A stretch of 64,000 nucleotides of DNA from Moritella sp. F3 (lineage in GTDB: Bacteria > Pseudomonadota > Gammaproteobacteria > Enterobacterales > Moritellaceae), in the NCBI RefSeq assembly GCF_015082335.1, contig NZ_BLRL01000003.1, forward strand, positions 124,001 through 188,000. Reading direction: 5' to 3'. Position numbers and translations under genes: made by a program. Positions 18,314 to 27,338 of this stretch are shown in pieces (the first letter of the stretch is position 1; every line of letters starts with the position of its first letter). Under the pieces are notes generated by a model. The model made no database searches and was not told the origin of the DNA. It saw only the letters and a program-made list of their open reading frames with translations.

Positions 18314-18541
18314 TTGACAATTCAAGAGTCTACACCGAGCCGATATTGTGCTGAACAGAGCGAAAGTAACGTTCAACAAGTTAACTGCAAAGGTGACAAG
18401 ATCGAAAATATTGCACAGCTGTTGATGCATTTAGGCATGGGCGACATTAAGGACAAATGTGATGACTGTGATATTGAGACCCGTAACGCTTGTTTAGCCA
18501 AACCATCTCAAATCGAATCAAAGGGAGTTAGCTTATTTTAA
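18314..18541 (+). CDS. Small Cys-rich hypothetical protein
   Basis: A 75-residue protein with a TTG start; AAGGAT lies 8 bases upstream. It has five cysteines, three of them in 'DKCDDCDIETRNACL', which could bind a metal or iron-sulfur cluster. No known family is recognised. It stands alone between two terminators, so it is a single-gene unit. The palindrome in its leader suggests dedicated regulation. Confidence 0.65.
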   Translation: MTIQESTPSRYCAEQSESNVQQVNCKGDKIENIAQLLMHLGMGDIKDKCDDCDIETRNACLAKPSQIESKGVSLF

Positions 18542-18620
18542 GCTGGTTTTCGCGAGTATATCTGCGGTAGTCATAAATCGATAGTAATAAGTAGATAGTA
18601 ATCACTCGATGTTAGTAACG

Positions 18621-18648
18621 AATAGGCCCTGTATAAACAGGGCCTATT
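18621..18648. terminator. Bidirectional terminator hairpin
   Basis: A perfect 12-bp stem AATAGGCCCTGT/ACAGGGCCTATT with a 4-base loop, between convergent genes (stop at 18541 plus, stop at 18672 minus). The T run after it is weak on both strands, so efficiency is uncertain. Confidence 0.65.
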
Positions 18649-18671
18649 GCGTTTAGTTCATCAGTAAAGCA

Positions 18672-20588
18672 TTACAGTTTAAACACACCAACCATATCAC
18701 CAAGGCGTATAGATAGATCACGTAGTTCGTGACTCGATGTCGCTAAACCTTCAGCTGTATCAGCAGTGCATTGAGTAATGTCATTAATTTCAACAATATT
18801 CTGGTTGATCTCATTCACTACCGTTGATTGTTCTTCTGTTGCCGTTGCTACTTGGGTATTCATGTCCGAGATCAAGCATATACGTTCACCAATAGACACT
18901 AGGGCTGCCGAAGTATCCGTTGTCGCGATGGTACCTTGTGTGGTTAACTCACGGCTTTTCAGCATTGCCGCAACAGCACTTGTCGCTTCATTTTGTAAGT
19001 TATCAATCATGGTTTGAATTTCATTCGTTGATTGCGCTGTGCGGCTGGCTAAATTACGTACCTCATCAGCAACGACGGCAAAACCACGACCTTGTTCACC
19101 AGCTCGAGCAGCTTCAATTGCGGCATTTAAAGCCAGCAAGTTAGTTTGTGCAGAGATACTGCTAATCACTTCTAAAATACTACCAATCGCTTGGGTATTG
19201 TTGGCTAATGAGTCGATAACCTGGCTCACTTCATCAACATCGCCAGCTAGCTGGTGGATAACATTGCTAGCTTGAGAAACAACAAGCTGACCATTACGTG
19301 TGTCTGCTTCAGCGCTTTGGGCCTCACCTGCAGCACTTGATGCATTACCAGCAATTTCATTAACCGTTGCGCCCATTTCATTAATCGCGGTAACAACAAG
19401 GAAAGTACGGTCGCGTTGTTCATGGCTATTATCTAAGGTAATTTGCGCTTGCTTAGCTACTTCAGTCGCTGCGCTTTGCAATGCTTCACCTGTGCGTGAT
19501 ACTTCTTGCATTGATGAATGGATCTTGGTGATAAAGCTATTGAAACCTAATGATAGTTGGGCTATTTCATCATTGCCTTGAATATCGATACGTTGGCGTA
19601 AGTCGCCGTCACCATTACCGAGTTCAGAAAACACAGCTGCGATACGTTGAATAGGACGCGTGATGGTATTGCCTAACCAGATAGCAATGAAAGTGAAGGC
19701 AAGGGCAATCGCCAACGTCCATAACATGATCTTATTGTTCGCTTGTGACAAGGTTGCGAATGCTTCTTCGGTCGGCAATTCGGCGATCACGTACCAATCC
19801 ATTGATGGAATATAGCTACTGGCTATATGCGTATCACGACCTGAAACTACCGCTTCACTCATGTTAAAGGCACTTTTTTGTAATAGCGTAGATGCTATAT
19901 CTCGGCTATATAAGCTGCTTATGTCTGTTTTACCTATTTTGTTATTATCTTTGTGTAAGCGCACGGTACCATTTGCATCAACTAAGTATACAAAACCAGT
20001 TTGCTCTAGCTTGAATTGGTTAATAAAATCAACCATGTCATCAAGTGATTTAGATAAACCAGCCATGCCTAGGCCATTGAGCTGCTGATAATTAATAAAT
20101 AGCTTGGTTTCGCCAGTTGATTCTTTAAAAATGCTCACCGATTGTGGTTTATTACTGTTGGTAAAATCATAGAACCAGCTATCTTGTTGGTGATTTAGTT
20201 GACGTAAAAACCCATCTTGGTTCCAATAGTTACCATTTGTGCGGTTAGCAACTGAAGCATCAATGAGTTGGTATTGATTTTTAACATCATTCAATGTTTG
20301 GACTAATTGCTGTTCTTGTTGTGGCGTTGTCGTGTTATCAAGGCGCTCTAACATAAAGCGGTTGCTGGCTAACTGCTCTGCCGCTTGTTGTATGGTCGAA
20401 ATTTCTTTATCAACCTCATTACGTATCTGCATTAATTTTGCTGGTAATTCAGATGTCGTTAAACGTGTTTCAATAACGTCTTTGGCTAGGTTCTGACTGA
20501 CAAAACCAACGAGTAAGGTCGCGGTTATCACCGCACTGATCATGGTGATGATCAGTTTTTGTTTAATGCTAAATTGACTGAAATTCAT
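18672..20588 (-). CDS. Methyl-accepting chemotaxis protein with periplasmic dCACHE domain
   Basis: A 638-residue chemoreceptor. TM1 is at about residues 12-32, the large periplasmic sensor at about 40-275 ('[17 protein letters not shown]' and '[14 protein letters not shown]' are dCACHE signatures), TM2 at about 283-302, HAMP at about 305-357, and the signalling domain to the end with hairpin tip '[16 protein letters not shown]'. There is no C-terminal CheR pentapeptide. The ligand is unknown; dCACHE receptors often bind amino acids or organic acids. It is a single gene, divergent from the SEC-C gene. Confidence 0.9.
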   Translation of the reverse strand: MNFSQFSIKQKLIITMISAVITATLLVGFVSQNLAKDVIETRLTTSELPAKLMQIRNEVDKEISTIQQAAEQLASNRFMLERLDNTTTPQQEQQLVQTLNDVKNQYQLIDASVANRTNGNYWNQDGFLRQLNHQQDSWFYDFTNSNKPQSVSIFKESTGETKLFINYQQLNGLGMAGLSKSLDDMVDFINQFKLEQTGFVYLVDANGTVRLHKDNNKIGKTDISSLYSRDIASTLLQKSAFNMSEAVVSGRDTHIASSYIPSMDWYVIAELPTEEAFATLSQANNKIMLWTLAIALAFTFIAIWLGNTITRPIQRIAAVFSELGNGDGDLRQRIDIQGNDEIAQLSLGFNSFITKIHSSMQEVSRTGEALQSAATEVAKQAQITLDNSHEQRDRTFLVVTAINEMGATVNEIAGNASSAAGEAQSAEADTRNGQLVVSQASNVIHQLAGDVDEVSQVIDSLANNTQAIGSILEVISSISAQTNLLALNAAIEAARAGEQGRGFAVVADEVRNLASRTAQSTNEIQTMIDNLQNEATSAVAAMLKSRELTTQGTIATTDTSAALVSIGERICLISDMNTQVATATEEQSTVVNEINQNIVEINDITQCTADTAEGLATSSHELRDLSIRLGDMVGVFKL

Positions 20589-20635
20589 GGGGTTGCTGTC
20601 CTAGCCTAGAAATAATAAAAGTTTAACCACTATAA

Positions 20636-20666
20636 TTAAAATTAAATTATTATAATTTAATTTTAA
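20636..20666. repeat. 31-bp perfect AT-only inverted repeat in a divergent promoter region
   Basis: Two 15-base arms (TTAAAATTAAATTAT and its complement) flank one T. It lies 48 bases before the chemoreceptor start and about 170 bases before the SEC-C gene. It contains only A and T, so it could be a regulator site, an easily melted region, or a weak hairpin. Confidence 0.6.
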
Positions 20667-20835
20667 CATAATACGTTAATAATCAGGTTAACGGCTGAGT
20701 TTGTGAAACCTTTAGTTATATAAATCAACTTTAACCCTATTTTTAATTAATTAAGCGCCTGAGTGTTTAAAAAATGGCATTTTTATAGTATAAGGGCGGG
20801 TTGAATTAAGAATATCCCCTAATTAGGAACTAAAA

Positions 20836-21168
20836 ATGTCTAAAATGTTTTTCAAAGGTCGTATTGACGCAAGACTAAATCACGTTAAAGCTGGCTATAA
20901 CACTAACCGTGATATTAAATTGGGGTCGGAAGAATCGCCTTTAAACTTGATCGTTCAAACAGCAGAGCGTCAAACTGAAATTGAAGCAATTTTAGCGGAA
21001 ACAAAATTAGTTGCGAACATTGAAGTAAATGCAGATAAAGAAGAAAACATCCGTGATTTAGACGGTATGTTGAATAAGCCAAAAACAACGGTATTCGAAA
21101 AGAAACCTAATCGTAACGATCTTTGCTCATGTGGTAGTGGTAAAAAGTACAAAAAATGTTGTGCATAA
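20836..21168 (+). CDS. Short SEC-C metal-binding protein (PBPRA1643 family)
   Basis: A 110-residue protein ending in a SEC-C zinc motif, 'NDLCSCGSGKKYKKCCA' (Cys-x-Cys ... Cys-Cys). The N-terminal part 'FKGRIDARLNHVKAGYNT' is typical of a small family in marine gammaproteobacteria. The exact function is unknown; SEC-C tails elsewhere bind zinc and contact SecB or ribosomes. AGGAAC precedes the ATG, and a terminator follows. Confidence 0.8.
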   Translation: MSKMFFKGRIDARLNHVKAGYNTNRDIKLGSEESPLNLIVQTAERQTEIEAILAETKLVANIEVNADKEENIRDLDGMLNKPKTTVFEKKPNRNDLCSCGSGKKYKKCCA

Positions 21169-21214
21169 TTTGATTTATGCATAATTTACTTTAGTATTTA
21201 AACTATATATTATT

Positions 21215-21247
21215 AAGCTCTTAATTATTTGATTAAGGGCTTTTTTT
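21215..21247 (+). terminator. Terminator of the SEC-C gene
   Basis: AGC-T-CTTAAT pairs with ATTAAG-G-GCT (one T-G wobble) around a short loop, followed by seven Ts, 46 bases after the stop codon. Confidence 0.8.
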
Positions 21248-21410
21248 ATCGCTGCCACTTAATCTTCATTACTGCCGGATATTGCGGATATACGCCTGTT
21301 TTACCGGTAACATAAACCACTTAATTTGCCATATCGCCACTGACTAAATCAATACTATTAATATGCACCCATGTTACTAAAATTACGCTCATATAAATAA
21401 GGAGATCTAT

Positions 21411-21455
21411 ATGAGTTTGTTGTATTTTTTTTGGTGGCTAGCGTCTATCAACTAG
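21411..21455 (+). CDS. Candidate 14-residue hydrophobic small ORF (leader peptide or small RNA unit)
   Basis: ATG 21411 sits after AAGGAGATCTAT, a textbook ribosome site, and encodes MSLLYFFWWLASIN, then TAG. It is followed by about 120 bases without an ORF and then a strong terminator, so the stretch 21.4-21.62 kb looks like a complete short transcription unit. No attenuated gene follows on the same strand; the next gene is btsR on the other strand. The tandem Trp and Phe codons recall leader peptides. It could also be a small RNA with a minor peptide. Confidence 0.4.
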   Translation: MSLLYFFWWLASIN

Positions 21456-21574
21456 CTCGTACAGCACAGTTGCTGACAAGGATGCATAGAAGATTGAATA
21501 TAAGTCAGCCTGGCAGGGGTGAAAAGAGTGATTGTACATTTAAGTAATGTTTCTTTATATTCAGTCTTTTGCAT

Positions 21575-21618
21575 AAAAATAGCCTTACTCACGACTAACG
21601 TGGTAAGGCTATTTTTTT
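21575..21618. terminator. Strong bidirectional terminator between small ORF unit and btsR
   Basis: AAAATAGCCTTAC pairs with GTAAGGCTATTTT, with an inner CACG/CGTG stem, flanked by As on the left and seven Ts on the right. It can end the plus-strand small unit and also the minus-strand btsSR operon, whose last stop is at 21642. Confidence 0.88.
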
Positions 21619-21641
21619 AGTCTCATCGATTTAAAGCATAC

Positions 21642-22355
21642 CTAAACTATGCCTAAGTTTTGTTTTAATCGTTTCAAGTAGCGACGGCTAACGGGGATCA
21701 TTTGACCACTGTTGGTCATTATTTCAGCCAAACCGTTGTCTAATAACTGGATCTCTTTAATTGCTTTTAAATTGACTAGATATTGGCGATGACAGCGAAT
21801 CAAAGGCGTTTTCTCTTCCAGCACTTTCAGCGTTAGCTGACTGGTCGCATTTTGCTGGCCGGTATTTATGCACACCCCAGACAGTCCACTGTGGGCAAAC
21901 TCAATATCCTGGATCGCGATAATCAAAATACGATTGTGACCAATGCAAGGTACATGTTCTAACTGTGCCTGCGTGATCGCATCATAATTTACTTGCTCGG
22001 TTGATTTTACCAAGCGTTCTACGGTTTTTTTAAGGCGGGCTGGGTCAACCGGTTTTAGCAAATAATCAAAGGCATTTTCTTCAAACGCCTGAACGGCATA
22101 TTGATCGTAGGCTGTTGAAAAAACAACTTTCGGCATGGTGTCAGTATTTAACATCGACAACATCTCGATACCGGTTATTTGTGGCATCTGAATGTCTAAA
22201 AATATAATGTCAGGTTTATATTTATTGATTAATTGTAACCCTTCAATTGCATTTTCTGCTTGTTGAATTACCTGAATCTTTTTGGTTTCATGTAATAATT
22301 CGATTAACTCTTCACGGGCATACTGTTCGTCGTCAATGACAATAGCGTTAAGCAT
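21642..22355 (-). CDS. btsR: LytTR-type response regulator (BtsR-like)
   Basis: A 237-residue regulator. The receiver domain has Asp8-Asp9 and phospho-acceptor Asp54 in 'IIFLDIQMP', and the C-terminal LytTR DNA-binding domain (about 135-235) contains 'RCHRQYLVNLKAIKEI'. E. coli BtsR is of the same length and activates the pyruvate transporter gene btsT. The gene follows its kinase by 3 bases. No btsT-like target is in the window. Confidence 0.85.
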   Translation of the reverse strand: MLNAIVIDDEQYAREELIELLHETKKIQVIQQAENAIEGLQLINKYKPDIIFLDIQMPQITGIEMLSMLNTDTMPKVVFSTAYDQYAVQAFEENAFDYLLKPVDPARLKKTVERLVKSTEQVNYDAITQAQLEHVPCIGHNRILIIAIQDIEFAHSGLSGVCINTGQQNATSQLTLKVLEEKTPLIRCHRQYLVNLKAIKEIQLLDNGLAEIMTNSGQMIPVSRRYLKRLKQNLGIV

Positions 22356-22358
22356 GAG

Positions 22359-24050
22359 TTAGTTTTCCTTATTCGTTGTTAGCGTGCTTGTAGGCAGCAA
22401 AAATGATACTTGGGTCAGCTTATTCTTGGTTGTTGCTATTTGCAGGCTCGAGCGCTCATTAAAATGATTAACGAGTCTTTTGTCTACAATTTTAAGTCCT
22501 AACCCCGTTGATTCTTCTTGGTTCATGACAAATGTCCCTGCATTGTCAGTGACAAAAATACGTGTTCCTTCAGTCGTTTTATGGCTGTATATTTCTAACT
22601 TACCAGCGCTTAACATGGTTGAAATACCGTGCTTAATGGCATTTTCAATCAGCGGTTGCAGCGTAAACGTCGGTAGTTTTATATCCATTAATGCGGGATC
22701 GATATCAACGCTTACACGTAATCGATTTGTCAGTCTTGCTTGTTCTATCGTGAGATAGGCATTTACATGAGACAACTCCTCGCGCAAGCTGACGGATTCA
22801 ATATTTTGCTTTAGGTTTTTACGGAAAAATTGTGAGAGATGCTGTATTAATACTCTCGCTTTTTCAGGTTCACGACGTGTTACTGCACTGATCGTCGTCA
22901 ATGCATTGAACAAGAAGTGCGGATTAACTTGGGCGTGTAATAGTTTCAGCTCTGCTTGTGTTAATAATGTCTGCTGCTGTTGGTAGTGACCCAATAATAT
23001 CTGACTCGATAGCAGTTGTGCGATACCTTCAGCCATCGATATATTGATGTTAGACAGTAGTTTTCGACGTGCTTCATAGAGTTTTATGGTGCCGACTACT
23101 TTGTTATCACCATTGCGTAATGGCAGGATGATCGCAGTTCCTAGGCGACACCGTTGGTTAATGTTGCATTGGTAGGTATCGGCGTTTGTGTTTAAATCTA
23201 TAATACGGTTTTCATCGATGGTTTGCTGAGTGGAGCTAGATATAGGCACATTAGCATGATGGTGTTGTTCGCCGATGCCGATAAACGCTAAGATATTCTT
23301 GGTGTCCGTGATGGCGATAGCGCCGACATTGGTTTCTTCATGAATGATGCGGGCAATTGTTTGCGCGCTATCAGTATTGAGCCCTTGATTGAGAATTCCC
23401 ACACTGCGATCGGCAATTCTAAGGGCGCGTTGTGAAAAAGCCGTTGAGTATTTTTCATAAATAGACTTTCTATCTTCAATAATACTCATGAATAACACCG
23501 CGCCGATGGTATTGGCTAAGATCATGGGTAATGCGACCTTACTGACTAAGTCATAGGCTTGTTGATAAGGTTCTGCGACAGCCAGTATTATCGCCATTTG
23601 GGTGAGCTCTGCAAATAAGGTAATAAGGAAGATCACTTGCGGTTTGAATAAGTAATTTATCTTATTCTGGCGTAATAAATAGACATGCAGTAAGCCACCG
23701 ATAAGTCCTTCTACAGACGTTGAAATAGCACAAGCTACATCGGTAAACCCACCCATGAAGTAACGATGTATCCCACCAGTCATACCAACTGCTAATCCTA
23801 CTATTGGGCCGCCAAACAGTCCCCCCATGACAGCACCTATGGCACGCGTATTGGCGATTGCATCTTCATATTGCAGACCAAAATAACTGCCCATGATACA
23901 AAATATCGAAAATATTAAGTAACAGCTAAACTTATGTTCCCAGCGTGAGGATATGTTTAACAAAGGCATAAAGATTGGCGTTTTGCTAAGGAGATAAGCA
24001 AAGACGAGGTAAACACACATTTGTTGTAATAGAGAGGGGATTAATTCCAT
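22359..24050 (-). CDS. btsS: LytS-type sensor kinase (BtsS-like pyruvate sensor)
   Basis: A 563-residue kinase: 5TM-5TMR_LYT membrane sensor (about 1-195), GAF domain (about 215-345), His_kinase domain with His378 in NPHFLFN, and an ATPase domain with 'ENAIKHG' and 'GLGLKIVDKRL'. It closely matches what I recall of E. coli BtsS (561 residues). The four residues reported to bind pyruvate there (Arg72, Arg99, Cys110, Ser113) appear here as Arg69, Arg96, Cys107 and Ser110 with a constant offset. It is therefore probably a pyruvate sensor, in an operon with btsR. Confidence 0.87.
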   Translation of the reverse strand: MELIPSLLQQMCVYLVFAYLLSKTPIFMPLLNISSRWEHKFSCYLIFSIFCIMGSYFGLQYEDAIANTRAIGAVMGGLFGGPIVGLAVGMTGGIHRYFMGGFTDVACAISTSVEGLIGGLLHVYLLRQNKINYLFKPQVIFLITLFAELTQMAIILAVAEPYQQAYDLVSKVALPMILANTIGAVLFMSIIEDRKSIYEKYSTAFSQRALRIADRSVGILNQGLNTDSAQTIARIIHEETNVGAIAITDTKNILAFIGIGEQHHHANVPISSSTQQTIDENRIIDLNTNADTYQCNINQRCRLGTAIILPLRNGDNKVVGTIKLYEARRKLLSNINISMAEGIAQLLSSQILLGHYQQQQTLLTQAELKLLHAQVNPHFLFNALTTISAVTRREPEKARVLIQHLSQFFRKNLKQNIESVSLREELSHVNAYLTIEQARLTNRLRVSVDIDPALMDIKLPTFTLQPLIENAIKHGISTMLSAGKLEIYSHKTTEGTRIFVTDNAGTFVMNQEESTGLGLKIVDKRLVNHFNERSSLQIATTKNKLTQVSFLLPTSTLTTNKEN

Positions 24051-24376
24051 AATTACATCTCAAATATTTAGTGATAACAAACAGTAACGGTGCTTATTAA
24101 ATTATTAAGCCTGAGTTAAAAAATTAAATACGCTGTTTATTCATGAGTGAATCAGCATACTACACACTTACTTAAAAAACCTATTAAATATAATAGTTTA
24201 GATGTATTTAAACGTTATTTGAATGAATAATAACAGTTCGCTTAAATCGACTGCAATTTTGCTCATTAATAAGGTACTAATAAAGGAGTAATATGAAACA
24301 TTTCAATTATATATCCATAGTCTTTGGTAGGGATACTAAGTTATAATCAGTTTTTGCCAGTGTAAATGGAATTAAT
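24051..24376. other. 326-base intergenic region with AT-rich promoter DNA
   Basis: This divergent region separates btsS (minus) from the diguanylate cyclase (plus). It is AT-rich and contains one 17-codon ORF with a good ribosome site (24293-24346). No terminator, operator dyad or known riboswitch is obvious. Confidence 0.4.
24293..24346 (+). CDS. Candidate 17-residue leader ORF upstream of a diguanylate cyclase
   Basis: AAAGGAGTAAT precedes ATG 24293, which opens a 17-codon frame (MKHFNYISIVFGRDTKL) ending 30 bases before the cyclase ATG. The ribosome site is stronger than the cyclase's own (ATGGAATTAAT), so the peptide may couple to or regulate the cyclase. The evidence is only the ribosome site and spacing. 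Confidence 0.3.
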   Translation: MKHFNYISIVFGRDTKL

Positions 24377-25183
24377 ATGTCATTAATAAACCAAGTTCTT
24401 CAAAGCTTCCCAGGGTTAGTGGCTGTAAAAAAAATAACTGGTGAACATGTCGTTGTGAATGAAAGTTATAAGGACTTTTTTCCATTCGATGTGCATGGGC
24501 TAACGCTTGATAACATTATAGATAAAATTGAAGACAAAGATGTGATAGACCTATTACTACAGTGTAAAACTAATGATGCTGCAGTGTTAGGTGAACCGGG
24601 CAAGGTGACAACCAGCATTGAAACTTTTCTTGATACGAGTTTTGAATCAGTGCGCTATATTATGACCGATGGTGGTGATGAGTTTATGGCATTGCTGTCG
24701 TGGGATATCACTGAAAAAGTAAAAATAACAGATAAGCTTAATGCCCGCTTACAGCATGATGATTTAACGTGCATTGCCAACAAAACGGCATTAATGCAGC
24801 GTACTTTTAATAACAACAATACAGTCGTGTATTTGGACTTAGACAATTTTAAACGTATCAACGATACCTTTGGGCATCTGAAAGGTGACGAGATGCTGAA
24901 AAAATTTGCTTTGTACATCAACAACCAGTTACGTGATAAAGATACTATTTACCGTGTTGGTGGCGATGAGTTTGTGGTCGTATTTGAAGACGTTGGCAAG
25001 GTTAAAGTTGACGAACGTTTAACACAAATACGCAATAATATAGAGCAAGATGAAGCCTTCCTCGGTATTTCATTTAGTTTTGGCTTGCATGCCATGAGTC
25101 AGGATATTACCTTGTCTGGGGCCTTAGAGTCGGCAGATAAACAGCTATATGCGAGCAAACAGCTACGTAGAAGTCAGCGGTAA
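24377..25183 (+). CDS. Soluble diguanylate cyclase with N-terminal PAS-like domain
   Basis: A 268-residue protein. The N-terminal PAS-like region (about 5-115) contains 'VNESYKDFFPFD'. A complete GGDEF domain (about 120-265) follows, with active site GGDEF and the inhibitory I-site RDKD exactly five residues before it. Both imply an active, feedback-controlled enzyme making c-di-GMP from GTP. No membrane span is present, so it is cytoplasmic. The signal is unknown. Confidence 0.88.
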   Translation: MSLINQVLQSFPGLVAVKKITGEHVVVNESYKDFFPFDVHGLTLDNIIDKIEDKDVIDLLLQCKTNDAAVLGEPGKVTTSIETFLDTSFESVRYIMTDGGDEFMALLSWDITEKVKITDKLNARLQHDDLTCIANKTALMQRTFNNNNTVVYLDLDNFKRINDTFGHLKGDEMLKKFALYINNQLRDKDTIYRVGGDEFVVVFEDVGKVKVDERLTQIRNNIEQDEAFLGISFSFGLHAMSQDITLSGALESADKQLYASKQLRRSQR

Positions 25184-25257
25184 TCGTATTGACAAGGCAA
25201 GATTTTAGTTAGAAAAGTTTTAATTAAGACAGACGAACAATAAGACAACAGTAGACT

Positions 25258-25285
25258 GTTAGCAGCATGCAGATATGCTGCTAAC
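25258..25285. terminator. Hairpin between convergent genes
   Basis: GTTAGCAGCAT pairs with ATGCTGCTAAC (11 bp) around a 6-base loop, between the cyclase (plus) and the GAF gene (minus). It has no T run on either side, so it may be a weak or factor-dependent terminator. Confidence 0.45.
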
Positions 25286-25296
25286 ACGTTCTAGCA

Positions 25297-25752
25297 TTAG
25301 AATGCTAATTCGATGTCATTTTTTAATTGCACGAGTTTACTGCACATAGATGGTGAACCTTCGTTGAAGTCAAATGTTTTATCATTTAGCGCGCAGATAG
25401 TACCAACCACCACACCTTGATTAACCAGCGGAAATCCAAGGTATACACCTAAGTTAAATTTCACGAAATCTTCATTGCCTTTCCATTCATCATCAATACT
25501 TGCATCTGGGATAAATACCGGCTGCGCTGTATCAACTACACGTTCACAATACAGTTCGTGACAGCCTGGTTGTCGGCTTTTCGGTCCACAGTCACCGACA
25601 TTGTAAATAGGCTGTTCATTGGCAACGACAACTTCCATTGTGTCGGGTTTTGACTCCATGATCAGGATTGAATGTAAACCTGAATGATCTGCAAGCGTAT
25701 TAAGGCGCTCTTGCCATTCCGTGAATGATTGTTTGATGTTAACAAATGGCAT
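25297..25752 (-). CDS. Stand-alone GAF-domain protein
   Basis: A 151-residue single-domain protein. The GAF fold shows in 'PVFIPDASIDDEWKGNEDF' and 'YLGFPLVNQGVVVGTICALND'. Four of its cysteines (in 'VGDCGPKSRQPGCHELYCE' and near the C-terminus) could be redox- or metal-responsive. It has no output domain. Similar single-GAF proteins bind small ligands; the partner and ligand are unknown. It is convergent with the cyclase gene. Confidence 0.75.
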   Translation of the reverse strand: MPFVNIKQSFTEWQERLNTLADHSGLHSILIMESKPDTMEVVVANEQPIYNVGDCGPKSRQPGCHELYCERVVDTAQPVFIPDASIDDEWKGNEDFVKFNLGVYLGFPLVNQGVVVGTICALNDKTFDFNEGSPSMCSKLVQLKNDIELAF

Positions 25753-25943
25753 ATTAATTCCTTATATCCTTATTTGGAGTTATTTTGATTATACCTATTA
25801 AGTGTATTTTTTTAGTTGATTAGATCGCACTTTTACAAACTTAATAGTAAATTATTGTCAGTGAAATGGCTTATGTTAATACCTTAACCCTGCCTTAACC
25901 CCTTATTAATTATACTTGCCTCAATAGAATTGAGGAGATAAAA

Positions 25944-27338
25944 ATGGCCACGTTAAGACCATTACGGTATTCAGTGTTAGCACTGCGATATTCAACGTTA
26001 GCACTTACTGTAGCAGCAGTTGTTGGCTGTAGCAATACATCGGTTAATTATCAACAAAAGGCTGATGCAGCACTAACAGCACAAACACATTGGCAATATC
26101 AGCAGCAAGATGCAGCAGCCCTCACGCAACTCACGCAATTAATTGCGATGCCTGCGCTTACGAGTTTAGTTGAGCAAGCAATATTGAAAAACCCCAATTT
26201 GCAACAAACCGCGATAGCCCTACAAATTACTTATGCACAACGTGGCGTGACGACAAGTGAGCGTTCCCCACAAGTCAGTGCTGGCTTTGATGCTAAAAAT
26301 AATGATGGTGATGAAAGCTATCAAGCAGATGTCAACGTCAGTTGGGAACTCGATTTATGGCAAAAGATAAATGACGAAGCGCTGGCTGCAGATATGGATA
26401 TTGCTAATTCCCAGGCGCTTTATCAAGGTGCACGCGATGCATTAGCTGCAAACATTATGCGCAGTTGGTTACAAATAAATCTCCAGCAACAGCTCATCGC
26501 TATTGAAACGTCCCGATTAACAGTATTGGAAAATAACGAGCGTTTTATTTTAAGCCGTTACCGTACTGGACTAGGTGCACTCGAAGAGCTCGACAATGCA
26601 AGAACAAGCGGTGCTAAAACGCGCGCAACATTGGCTGAACAGCAAGAAACATTAGCACAAAATCAACGAAATCTTGGGGTATTGTTAGGGCAAACCTCCG
26701 CAGTTCAAGCTGCGAGTGAATTTCCAACGGTATTACAACCATTAGCGATGCTACCAGACCAAGATCTCGGCCGCCGACCTGACTTACAAGCCGCTTACGC
26801 AGCAATAAATGCAGCGCAATACCGAACGGATGTTGCATATAAAGCTTTGTTACCGTCAATTAGTCTATCGGCATCGCTGAGTGATATTGCCAGCTCTCCG
26901 AGTGATGCGTTACTGACGAGTCCTGCCTGGAGCTTATTAGGTCAATTGACTGCACCGATATTTCAAGGTGGAAAATTACGTAGCCAAATTGAAATTGCAG
27001 AATTAACAACAGAGCAAGCATATTGGGCTTATCAAGAAAACTTATTAATCGCAGTCAATGAGGTCGAAAATTCACTGGGTCAGGAGTTGTCACTCGAGCG
27101 TCAACAGCAACACCTTCGCGATGCATTGAATAGTGCTAAACGCAGTGAGGCTAACTATCAAACTAAATATCGCCAAGGGTTAATCGATATCTTAGATTTA
27201 CTAACCGTACAGCAGCAAACTTTTGATCTGCAATCACAATTAACGCAAGCAACTTATAACCGATTGGTTAACCGTATTGATTTAGGACTGGCTCTAGGGC
27301 TTGGCATCACAACAGATATGGCCGGAGAAACATCATGA
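25944..27338 (+). CDS. NodT/TolC-type outer-membrane efflux lipoprotein
   Basis: A 464-residue outer-membrane factor with two OEP repeats (about 60-260 and 270-455). The N-terminus has lipobox VVGC, lipidated Cys29. Just before it, 'LRYSVLA LRYSTLA' is a tandem copy of seven residues inside the signal peptide. GAGGAG precedes the ATG. It is the exit duct of the tripartite pump whose other parts follow with ATGA overlaps. Confidence 0.87.
   Translation: MATLRPLRYSVLALRYSTLALTVAAVVGCSNTSVNYQQKADAALTAQTHWQYQQQDAAALTQLTQLIAMPALTSLVEQAILKNPNLQQTAIALQITYAQRGVTTSERSPQVSAGFDAKNNDGDESYQADVNVSWELDLWQKINDEALAADMDIANSQALYQGARDALAANIMRSWLQINLQQQLIAIETSRLTVLENNERFILSRYRTGLGALEELDNARTSGAKTRATLAEQQETLAQNQRNLGVLLGQTSAVQAASEFPTVLQPLAMLPDQDLGRRPDLQAAYAAINAAQYRTDVAYKALLPSISLSASLSDIASSPSDALLTSPAWSLLGQLTAPIFQGGKLRSQIEIAELTTEQAYWAYQENLLIAVNEVENSLGQELSLERQQQHLRDALNSAKRSEANYQTKYRQGLIDILDLLTVQQQTFDLQSQLTQATYNRLVNRIDLGLALGLGITTDMAGETS

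Larger units (their letters stand above)
21169..21641. other. 473-base intergenic region holding a mini transcription unit
   Basis: It contains the SEC-C terminator, then about 160 bases with no clear element, the 14-codon ORF with a strong ribosome site, an untranslated stretch of about 120 bases and a shared terminator. I see no tRNA-like or riboswitch-like fold by eye. Confidence 0.5.
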
